This document shows, in pieces, positions 17,833 through 21,584 of a stretch of 21,584 bases of DNA (position 1 is its first letter; every line of letters starts with the position of its first letter). The position numbers were made by a program, and so were the translations under genes. Location of the stretch: the NCBI GenBank assembly GCA_019649035.1, contig BMAT01008606.1:42256-63839 (forward strand), in the 5' to 3' direction. Below the pieces are notes generated by a model. The model searched no databases, was not told where the DNA came from, and was given only the letters and a program-made list of their open reading frames with translations. Origin of the DNA: Elysia marginata (taxonomy: Eukaryota > Mollusca > Gastropoda > Plakobranchidae).

Positions 17833-20403
17833 NNNNGAGAGAGAGAGAGAGAGAGAGAGGGTTGTAAGGGAAAGACGGCAGCGGCTGATGGAGAAAGTTA
17901 AACAGATGAAGAGAAAAATACAAACAAGTGAAATGAGAATGAGAATGAGATTATTTAGTGAAACAGAGAGTATTTCCCACTCTCCGATCCTGTGTCATCT
18001 CTTCCACTTCTTACGATGTCTTTTTTTTTTGCAGTTGCCCTTACAGACGGGTGTTATTACTAGAACTAAAGTTTTACTGCTATCGTACACCGACGAGAGA
18101 CAGCATCAATCTGAGAGATTGCTAACGGTATTCACCTGGGCCAGAGGCTCGGCGGAACACGTCTAATGGGTGGAAGCCATAGCGTGAACAGGTCGTTAAG
18201 GACGTTGTCGTCCAGGGATAGAATATCCTCCAGCTCGGTGTCGCTGATACCGCTACGGGACGCTGTGATGTAGCCTAGGGCGCGAGACACAAACACCTGG
18301 TCGTGGGGATAATAATCTGATGATAATTTTTAAGTTCATGGCATGGTTCAATTCCTTATGCAATTAGAAAAAGGTCAAATCGAAACAAAAAAGATGATAG
18401 CTGCTGAGGTAAACATTTGAAAAGAGAACCTAAAAAACAGAGACGAACATAGATGTTTCCCAGACCGCGAGACGCAAAACACCCGGTCCAGGGGGAAATC
18501 ACCTGCGGGTAGGGAGAGTAAAAAGAGAGACGCGTAGTCTCAGAAACTGTAGTGACTTCGCAGATCTAAGGTAAATCAAGGTAGGCTAGATCATTTAGAC
18601 GAGTATTTTAGAAGTATTAATAAGCAGGGGTTGATATTTAAATAGATTTAGTTCGATAGAATGATGTCGAGGCAAAAAAAAAAAAAAAACAACTAAGATA
18701 CATTTGGATTGAGGCTAAAAGAAGCGCTTTTGTGTGTGAAATGAGAAACTCGTGGAATTATAAAAATATAGGAAAAAATATTCGACGAAAATATCGGTGG
18801 TGGGATAACTTTGTTTATTTAAGAATAAAGTAGTAGGAAAAGTATACAATTATCGTATACGCGTTATCATGAAATATGTGCATACCGTACTGTAAAGTGA
18901 AGCAATGAGAAGATGAAGGATAGGATGGCTTTAAATGAATACATAGGGGTGGAAAATGAAAAATAAACATTTATGAAGCAGATCAGTGCAATTGAAAGTA
19001 AGCTTTTGTCTCATAACTAAGCTTATATAAAAATTGACCAGAGAAAATCTACTATAGGAATAGATTATTTATTTATTTATTTATTTATTTGCATTCCACC
19101 TTTCCTCACATGTGAGCTCAAGGCGTTACATTAGCATTGTTCTAAAAAAACATAAAATACACGTATACACACAAGCATAAAATCCATTAAAGAAAAAAAA
19201 TTTTCACAACATGCAGTAAAAGGTAAGAATGACTAGAAGTTAAGGCTTTCATTAAAAATTTACTACGTTACAGTTATTTTTAATAAATTATTATGTTACG
19301 AATCTCAGTCATCAATTTACAGTATTGAAACACATAATTTACGATAGTAACTTAAAAAAATATTATAATAACTAGTAACGGTAATTTGAAAGGTAAGGAA
19401 TAATATTCATTTACAATGTTAGTTACACACATTTTACTGCCGTGAATCGGCATCCCTAAAACTCGCAGCTCTATTTAAGGGTGAAACCCAATGCATGAGT
19501 TATCACTTTATACGTCGCGAGAGTACATTTTAAAAAGGTGGGTTTTTAGATGCTTTTTAAAAGTACACAAGGACTCAATTTCTCGATACTCCTGTGGTAA
19601 ATCATTCCATATAACAGCAGCTTGTGAGGGTAGAGCTCTCTGACCAAAAGTTTTGAGTTTAAACCTAGGGTTTTGAACTAACATTTTAGCTGATGATCTT
19701 AAAGTTCTATTTGTGTTATATGGCGTTACAAGTTCCTTTATATACACGGGGAATGATGGATCATAGAGACATTGATGGACAAAGGTGGCAATTTTGTAAT
19801 CAACTCTAAGATGGATAGGTAGCCAGTGCAAAGACTTTAAAACTGGAGTAATGCGGTCTCTTTTACGTGTTTTTGTGACAAGTCTTGCGGCATTATTTTG
19901 TACTTGTAACTTTTTCAGTGTGACTTCTGGGAGTCCAGCTAACAAAGAGTTACAATAATCTAAACGTGAGTTGATAGTAGAGCAAACCAACCTATTGGCG
20001 CTTTCTACTGTTAGGTATTGTTGTATTTCGGCTATTCTACGCAGCTCCAGGTAGCAAGTCTTCCTGAGCTGCAGAATGTGTTGATCCATGGACAGGTTCG
20101 AATCTAAATGCGCTCCAAGGTTTCTTACTGAACTAGTAATGTTGATCAGTTCCCCGCAAAGTTCAACACTGCGGGGATTATGCAGCGTGTGTGTGTAAAA
20201 TGCTGACCTTGCCGTGTTTGGCCTCTAGTCTGTCAAACAGTTTGTTGATGCTCGCTTCCACTGTGTACTCTAGTGACTCTTTGCTGACCTCATCGAATGA
20301 CCTCCAGCGCGCGGCCTCCTCAAAGGTCAAGGTTATGAAAAGCGGAATTGTACAATATGTAAAGGCCTCCTGAATGACACGCCATTGAGGGAGTGTTACG
20401 GAG
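2379..20403 (-). CDS. NWD1/NWD2-like: NACHT and WD-repeat domain (NWD1/NWD2-like) protein, 14 exons, 5'-partial
   Basis: Spliced gene: 20403-20208, 18296-18136, 17602-17399, 16312-16160, 15302-15218, 13403-13261, 11657-11438, 10651-10552, 9966-9809, 9194-9070, 8499-8328, 7218-7037, 6202-6061, 4088-2379. The coding sum is 3751 nt, one split base plus 1249 codons and a TAA stop. Every junction is GT-AG and every phase matches. Signature stretches seen are EEAARWRSF, HGK-VFVSRALGYITASRSG, LEDILSLDDNVLND, WLPPIRRVPPSLW, LVEREAD, CNYEWLHTKLRATSL and LVADALRMSGSAL; all fit the post-NACHT linker of NWD proteins. From residue ~315 on there are WD40-type strands such as DNTLQVWNL and CDDGRVLILSL. Family knowledge: STAND NTPases whose NACHT module oligomerises when the propeller senses a ligand. 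The NACHT P-loop part is not in the window. NWD1 versus NWD2 orthology cannot be decided. The protein is probably cytosolic, with a C-terminal CaaX motif. No frameshift or premature stop was found, so the gene looks functional. Confidence 0.93.
4184..4275. repeat. compound (AGC)n(AGT)n triplet repeat
   Basis: About seven AGC units (4185-4206) run directly into about 23 AGT units (to 4274). In the transcript orientation this is (ACT)n(GCT)n, ending about 97 bp before the exon 14 acceptor. The long poly-Val and poly-Thr reading frames across it are artefacts of the repeat. Confidence 0.97.
4705..5582. mobile_element. possible mariner-like relic, internally decayed
   Basis: The left edge reads TA-TACGAGGCGTGACTGAAAAA, like mariner-type terminal repeats that start TACGAGG and insert at TA. 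The right edge (5561-5582) reads GAGTTTTCAGTCATGTCTTT then TA, a decayed inverted match to the left edge. Residues 5551-5582 also align without gaps at 20 of 32 positions with the candidate end at 8111-8142. No transposase motif could be recognised inside. Tentative. Confidence 0.3.
6061..6202 (-). CDS. exon 13: WD40 blade (residues 634-680)
   Basis: The acceptor, after a long pyrimidine tract, is TTGTACAG|G; the donor is TTACAG|GTCAGT, phase 0. It encodes YTYIFVWSTATGEPIRVLQA, IVKIYTSDTANKAVSLL and KDNTLQ. This joins exon 14 as DNTLQ-VWNLDN, a textbook WD40 strand ('D.TL.VWDL'). Confidence 0.93.
6203..7036 (-). other. intron 12-13 (834 bp)
   Basis: Contains a GAAGGAAGGAAGG run next to the exon 13 acceptor (the pyrimidine tract in the transcript) and otherwise AT-rich unique-looking sequence. 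Nothing else recognised. Confidence 0.7.
7037..7218 (-). CDS. exon 12: WD40 blades (residues 573-632)
   Basis: The acceptor is GTCTTCAG|CTG and the donor TCCAG|GTCAGC. It encodes LSHNESCVLVRANRCLYLVC then MRLTHRLMQAHPGVFVETM and GFSPADDMVVAS. The last stretch joins to the next exon as FSPADDMVVAS-R-YTYIFVW, a near-canonical WD40 repeat. The exon is GC- and CpG-richer than the flanking introns. Confidence 0.9.
7219..8327 (-). other. intron 11-12 (1109 bp)
   Basis: AT-rich sequence with one mariner-like terminal fragment (8111-8142). No exon-like coding stretch found; exons 11 and 12 join in phase. Confidence 0.7.
8097..8142. mobile_element. solo mariner-like terminal fragment
   Basis: Read from 8142 on the minus strand the sequence is TACGAGGGTTGTTCAAAAAG followed by TAATGCCTCCTG. 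From memory this resembles mariner-family terminal inverted repeats. A short CTACGAG at 8096-8102 closes the 46-bp segment with an inverted TACGAG/CTCGTA. No partner full-length end was found in this intron. Confidence 0.35.
8328..8499 (-). CDS. exon 11: WD40 blade (residues 516-572)
   Basis: The acceptor is TTATGCAG|A and the donor TTTGTG|GTGAGT, phase 0. It encodes CVGQASDVPVQLAFTKDASR, CYILTKSKLLQVMHFD and the loop PINKKSSTHDILSDF. 'VQLAFTKDASRCYIL' is the usual 'I..LAFS.DG..L' WD40 strand. Confidence 0.9.
8500..9069 (-). other. intron 10-11 (570 bp)
   Basis: AT-rich, with a GTCTAGATCTATC motif at about 8835. No gene or clear mobile element. Confidence 0.7.
9070..9194 (-). CDS. exon 10: WD40 blade (residues 474-514)
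   Basis: The acceptor is ATCCCTCCAG|GCG and the donor GAGAAG|GTATCT. It encodes AELVHKFSNHSRAVAISGDE then THMAFNSGSLILVHTLPTME. 'HKF.NHS.AVAIS.D' is a standard WD40 strand D to A transition. The split codon AG|A gives Arg515. Confidence 0.9.
9195..9808 (-). other. intron 9-10 (614 bp)
   Basis: Holds a short direct repeat (TGACTAAC..AGAACATT(C/T)TGT) near 9404 and 9590, with related AGAACATT copies near 9334 and 9661. CAA/CAACAG-rich sequence at 9700-9780. Nothing coding. Confidence 0.7.
9809..9966 (-). CDS. exon 9: WD40 blade (residues 422-473)
   Basis: The acceptor is TTGTTCTCAG|GC and the donor CTCAGG|GTGAGT, phase 0. It encodes SKNVLIYKTDCGELHGKINC, VVSVAMGNRYLILSIDRGVG and PFVMDLLR. The pattern of strands with a short turn is that of a diverged WD40 repeat, with VLIYKTDCGE in the place of 'VKVWDL.TGE'. 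Confidence 0.9.
9967..10551 (-). other. intron 8-9 (585 bp)
   Basis: Contains a short (ACT)n at 10032-10050, an 8-bp-arm hairpin at 10053-10073 (GTCTAGTG / CACTAGAC) and the long (ACT)n microsatellite at 10376-10466. Confidence 0.75.
10376..10466. repeat. (ACT)n triplet microsatellite
   Basis: About 25 CTA/ACT units with a few ATT and TTC interruptions. On the transcript strand it is (AGT)n, about 85 bp after the exon 8 donor. The poly-Leu and poly-Ser frames across it come from the repeat. Confidence 0.97.
10552..10651 (-). CDS. exon 8: WD40 blade (residues 388-420)
   Basis: The acceptor is GATGACCAG|GTC and the donor CTCAAGG|GTGAGT, phase 1. It encodes VWELTQGEPRQDMQLPVGEV and YPTRDGKFLAILK. 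VWELTQGE is a canonical WD40 strand ('VWDL.TGE'). The split codon G|GC gives Gly421. A (TAG)n-type microsatellite lies about 85 bp downstream of the donor in the transcript. Confidence 0.9.
10829..10866. repeat. (GATA)n microsatellite
   Basis: About nine GATA/AATA units flowing directly into the (GA)n tract. Confidence 0.95.
10867..10945. repeat. (GA)n microsatellite with 45-N gap
   Basis: GA units on both sides of an N run at 10877-10921. The gap is an unresolved microsatellite in the assembly, so the true length is unknown. Confidence 0.97.
11438..11657 (-). CDS. exon 7: entry into WD40 propeller region (residues 315-387)
   Basis: The acceptor is TTGTACAG-like ATACAG|GTACCAC and the donor CTCAAG|GTGAGC, phase 0. 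It encodes YHWIKSLVKQCD, then LVPNCQIYTAPGGPLQYECE, the conserved 'L.P....PPGGPL' strand that opens the propeller in NWD proteins. DVDVFNTAEGILMTA follows as the first blade-like strands. Length 220 nt fits both phases. Confidence 0.9.
11787..11855. repeat. (ATT)n microsatellite
   Basis: About 20 ATT units, preceded by AAT units of the opposite sense. The poly-Asn frame opposite it is an artefact. Confidence 0.97.
12769..13205. repeat. higher-order tandem array of 24- and 28-bp units built on ATCA
   Basis: Units beginning ATCAGTAAACTAATCAACCA start at 12788, 12812, 12836, 12864, 12888, 12916, 12940, 12968, 12992, 13016, 13040, 13064, 13088 and 13112. Spacings are only 24 or 28 bp; the 28-bp units carry one extra ATCA-type tetramer. 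Both ends fade into plain CAAT/ATCA tetramers. There are no unique spacers, so this is not a CRISPR-type array. It lies in intron 6-7, ending about 56 bp from the exon 6 donor. Confidence 0.95.
13261..13403 (-). CDS. exon 6: NWD helical segment (residues 267-313)
   Basis: The acceptor is ATATTCAG|GTG and the donor CACAG|GTTAGT. The exon encodes VLADFTMLEDREAGLVADAL, then RMSGSALKINPDALGPEITG and RLLPHIH. It matches the 'ADALRLSASVL..DP..L..QL.GRL' helical block between the winged helix and the propeller. The split codon AG|G gives Arg314. A 24/28-bp tandem array starts within about 56 bp of the donor, inside the following intron. Confidence 0.92.
13404..15217 (-). other. intron 5-6 (1814 bp)
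   Basis: AT-rich. It contains TAGGCCTA at about 13783, a cluster of TCTAGATCTA/TAGATTTA motifs at 13890-14035, and a small direct repeat AGATTCTGGTG(C/T) near 14286 and 14358. No exon or classifiable mobile element recognised. Confidence 0.65.
15218..15302 (-). CDS. exon 5: NWD linker, CNYEWL motif (residues 239-266)
   Basis: The shortest exon (85 nt). Its acceptor is GTCCTCAG|C and its donor CAGCAG|GTAAGA, phase 0. It encodes LQFDKLKAECLCNYEWLHTK followed by LRATSLQQ. The 'LCNY(D/E)WL..KLRATSL' block is a hallmark of NWD proteins, and it joins exon 6 to read TSLQQ-VLADF. Confidence 0.92.
15303..16159 (-). other. intron 4-5 (857 bp)
   Basis: AT-rich sequence. A plus-strand open stretch of 142 codons overlaps exon 5 in antisense and runs through AT-rich intron; its composition gives no reason to call it a gene. 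Nothing else seen. Confidence 0.65.
16160..16312 (-). CDS. exon 4: NWD linker (residues 188-237)
   Basis: The acceptor CACTTCAG|T completes Cys187. The exon encodes a segment including RYVPEQPLVFRANEISERFN and YRKMSQLPFSLLH, matching the 'PLQPLVF...YNLRKLSELPYHL' region of NWD relatives. The donor is CACAG|GTGAGA, and the split codon AG|C gives Ser238. Length is 153 nt (1+150+2). Confidence 0.9.
16894..16906. repeat. SINE target-site duplication, copy 1
   Basis: TCATTCGTCCCGG, identical to 17160-17172 and directly next to the SINE tail. Confidence 0.9.
16907..17159 (-). mobile_element. tRNA-derived SINE, ~253 bp, full-looking
   Basis: On the minus strand the element starts AAGGGGGCCTAGATAGCACA. 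It has a pol III A box (TAGCACAGTTGGTAGTGG, 17147-17130) and B box (GGTTCGAAAC, 17103-17094) at tRNA spacing. A non-tRNA body follows (GGTTGGGTCGGTGTCAGTAT and onward), then a short TTCAATCAATCAAA tail at 16907. Perfect 13-bp direct repeats flank it (16894-16906 and 17160-17172). The lack of a folded acceptor stem, the body and the duplications show a retroposon rather than a tRNA gene. It would depend on a partner LINE for mobility. Confidence 0.9.
17160..17172. repeat. SINE target-site duplication, copy 2
   Basis: TCATTCGTCCCGG directly before the SINE 5' end. It overlaps a second B-box-like sequence (minus-strand GGTTCGAGCC at 17181-17172). Confidence 0.9.
17399..17602 (-). CDS. exon 3: NWD linker (residues 120-186)
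   Basis: The acceptor AACCTTAG|A completes Arg119. The exon encodes LYLDIKAFLVEREADNIVVL, the family's 'L..YLVEREADG' helix, then SWYHQQFLDSATERYL and IADYYMGCWSGTIKKPFIY. The donor is TACTG|GTAGGA, with codon TG|T giving Cys187. Length is 1+201+2 nt, consistent with both neighbours. Confidence 0.92.
17603..18135 (-). other. intron 2-3 (533 bp)
   Basis: Contains the (GA)n microsatellite with an N gap, plus purine-rich and mixed sequence with GAGAATGAGAATGAGA at 17936. No coding evidence. Confidence 0.75.
17791..17860. repeat. (GA)n microsatellite with 4-N gap
   Basis: GA units on both sides of N at 17833-17836. Length uncertain. Confidence 0.97.
18136..18296 (-). CDS. exon 2: NWD winged-helix-like segment (residues 66-118)
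   Basis: The acceptor CCACGACCAG|GTGTTTGTG joins in phase 0 to exon 1, giving the family motif HGK-VFVSRALGYITASRSG. The exon continues through SDTELEDILSLDDNVLND to WLPPIRRVPPSLWP, all strongly conserved in NWD proteins. The donor is CCCAG|GTGAAT, leaving AG of a split Arg codon. A degraded copy of the 5' edge of this exon lies about 185 bp upstream in the transcript, near 18466-18500. Confidence 0.93.
18447..18500 (-). pseudogene. decayed duplicate of the 5' edge of exon 2
   Basis: Plus-strand CGCGAGACGCAAAACACCCG then GTCCAGGGGGAAAT (from about 18466) matches CGCGAGACACAAACACCTGG then TCGTGGGGATAAT at 18281. The match has a few substitutions and short gaps, and is weaker on the exonic side to about 18447. 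It spans the acceptor of exon 2 and its first codons. The copy is frameshifted relative to exon 2 and so is not an obvious alternative exon, although a pyrimidine-rich CAG lies upstream of it in the transcript. Confidence 0.5.
19065..19090. repeat. (TTTA)n tail of the LINE
   Basis: About six TTTA units forming the 3' terminus of the minus-strand LINE. Confidence 0.9.
19065..20190 (-). mobile_element. 5'-truncated L2/CR1-like LINE (reverse transcriptase C-terminus and 3' tail)
   Basis: An open frame of about 223 codons, ending at a stop at 19508-19510, encodes the region after the reverse transcriptase core. Motifs in order are SSVRNLGAHLDSNLSM, TINSRLDYCNSLLAGLP, QNNAARLVTKTRKRD, ITPVLKSLHWLPIHLRVDYK, AVIWNDLPQEYR and FKKHLKTHLFK. 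This C-terminal block is diagnostic of L2/CR1-type non-LTR retrotransposons. The 3' UTR contains AACGCCTTGAGCTCACATGT and ends in an (AAAT)n tail at 19090-19065. The endonuclease and catalytic reverse transcriptase are absent: 5' truncation, as usual for LINEs. The remaining frame has no stop. It cannot move by itself. Confidence 0.92.
20208..20403 (-). CDS. exon 1 of window: NWD post-NACHT helical segment (residues 1-65)
   Basis: The acceptor TTTCTCCCAG|C supplies the third base of a split codon. The donor is CACGGCAAG|GTCAGC, phase 0. The exon encodes SVTLPQWRVIQEAF, then IPLFITLTFEEAARWRSFDE and SINKLFDRLEAKHGK. In NWD proteins this follows the NACHT ATPase core, with the EEAARW helix just before the winged-helix region. 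The preceding exon, carrying the rest of NACHT, is not found in the remaining 1.2 kb and probably lies beyond the window edge. A LINE fragment begins about 20 bp after the donor. Confidence 0.9.
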
Positions 20404-20480
20404 CTGGGAGAAATAGTGTAATAGAAACACCGGATAAAATGAATAGTTTTGGCAATGATTATCAGGAAACTAAGCAATAC

Positions 20481-20524
<44 letters not shown>

Positions 20525-21584
20525 TAAAAACAGTTTTAGGTATTTGTGGTTAATTAGCTTTCTTGTTTACTGCTAAATGCTTAAATTGAAAAAAAAACCA
20601 CCTAAATGATTTAGAAGGCATAAGGCAAGTTGAATACATTGTACAGAATTTTATAAATCTAAAAAAAGTCTTTAGAATTCAAATCGATCATAACTGTGCG
20701 GGCAGTTTTCGAATATTATAAATATTGGCCCAAAAGCACAGGGACAGCAAAGAATTGTTTTCCATTTTCAATGCGTATTGTGGAATTTGAAAAGAAATGA
20801 ACGAATTAGAACAATCTCCATGGCTTAAACACACAATTTATTTGCCTTTCGCCATAATCGAGGCGTCACCGTTCATAACCTGACGAGCAAGTCGTACAAA
20901 GATATAGAGAGAAAAACACATTATTTGAAAATATAGTTTTAAACTTTTCACAAAACGACGTTCAATATAATTTGTTTTGCCAGTAGGACCTTTAAGAATT
21001 TGTTTCTGAATTGTGAATACAATTCGCACCATTAGCCACTTTCTTCTGGTGTATTTACCGGTTTTGAGCTTCAAGCAAAACTCTGAAGATCTGTTCACAG
21101 TCAGACGATGGAAGCGCTTCCACTTCGATCATAGGATGCTTGATCTGAAAGAAAAAAAAGAAAAGAAACCGCTTAGACCTGGACCAAAGAACCAAAGGCA
21201 AGAATATGAACGCAGATGGGTATGGAAAAAATCCAAGTGGTAATTAGCCAGCGTTTCATTACACCTGGCCCAGTTTTCTCCACGAATTATTGCGGGAATC
21301 AATCCCAATTTTTTTAGGTAGGGAGGAGCACTTCCAAACAATATTGTCAACATCTATATCTATAAATGAGGAGCGCATGAATATCATAAAAAAAGCTGCC
21401 GTGAGTTCTCCTAGACCGCTTACGATAAAAGCGTCACATGTGTTTGAAATGCCTTTAAAAAGAGCTGTATATTTTGGTAAAAGGGTAAAAATTCAAAAAT
21501 AAAACACGACCAAAAAAATAAATATCCATTGTTTTTTTAGGAACTATTTTCTTTTCCGCTTCTTTACTTCCGTCTTCCCGGAAA
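20404..21584. other. upstream intron or flank, nothing recognised
   Basis: AT-rich, with a (TTA)n tract at 20482-20524. Open stretches of 60-90 codons occur on both strands (for example 20838-21098 minus, 21290-21502 plus), but I recognise no family and find no NACHT-type motif. The exon preceding 20403 must end with two bases of a split codon; I could not place one here with confidence. Confidence 0.6.
20482..20524. repeat. (TTA)n microsatellite
   Basis: About 14 TTA units in the sequence upstream of exon 1. Confidence 0.96.

Larger units (their letters stand above)
18297..20207 (-). other. intron 1-2 (1911 bp)
   Basis: Contains the relic copy of the exon 2 edge (about 18447-18500), a poly(A) run at about 18675-18691, AT-rich sequence to 19064, and the LINE fragment filling the rest up to the exon 1 donor. 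Confidence 0.8.

Noticed and set aside
20178-20207. Read-through extension of exon 1 (VSILHTHAA then stop)
   Set aside because: A good GTCAGC donor at 20207 and the exact family motif formed with exon 2 (HGK-VFVSRALGY) show that splicing occurs there.
20838-21502. Short frames on both strands upstream of exon 1, considered as a NACHT exon or mobile-element protein
   Set aside because: No P-loop, Walker B or other motif, and no compatible splice junction identified.

Overview
The window is animal nuclear DNA: AT-rich, intron-dense, full of microsatellites, with a tRNA-derived SINE and a 5'-truncated LINE. Several TAGGCCTA palindromes and TCTAGATCTA-like motifs, together with the repeat style, make me think of a lophotrochozoan, perhaps a gastropod mollusc. 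That is an impression, not a proof. Two runs of N sit inside GA repeats, so this is a scaffold with unresolved microsatellites.

One protein-coding gene fills almost the whole window on the minus strand. I reconstructed 14 exons (20403 down to 2379), all with AG acceptors, GT donors and mutually consistent reading phases. Together they give 1249 residues plus one split codon at the 5' edge. The protein belongs to the NACHT and WD-repeat (NWD1/NWD2-like) family of STAND ATPases, animal relatives of NLR-type sensors. The NACHT ATPase domain lies upstream of the window. The window holds the helical and winged-helix linker (exons 1-6), the WD40 propeller region (exons 7-14) and a basic C-terminal tail. 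The tail ends in Cys-Ser-Ile-Gln, a CaaX-type prenylation motif, which would predict a lipid-anchored sensor.

Layout from high to low coordinates: 20404-21584, upstream intron or flank with nothing recognised. 20208-20403, exon 1. 19065-20190, LINE fragment pressed against the exon 1 donor. 18136-18296, exon 2, with a decayed copy of its 5' edge near 18466-18500. 17399-17602, exon 3. 16907-17159, SINE with perfect 13-bp target-site duplications. 16160-16312, 15218-15302 and 13261-13403, exons 4-6. 12769-13205, a higher-order 24/28-bp satellite-like array. 11438-11657 through 6061-6202, exons 7-13, with triplet and GA/GATA microsatellites in the introns. 4089-6060, intron with a possible mariner-like relic. 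2379-4088, a single 1710-bp terminal exon. 1-2378, 3' flank with a degenerate ~92-97-bp tandem repeat and AG, TAA and CT microsatellites.

I see no second gene, tRNA gene or CRISPR array. The points most worth follow-up are the CaaX terminus, the LINE at a splice donor, the 24/28-bp array, the SINE with intact duplications, and the relic copy of the exon 2 edge.
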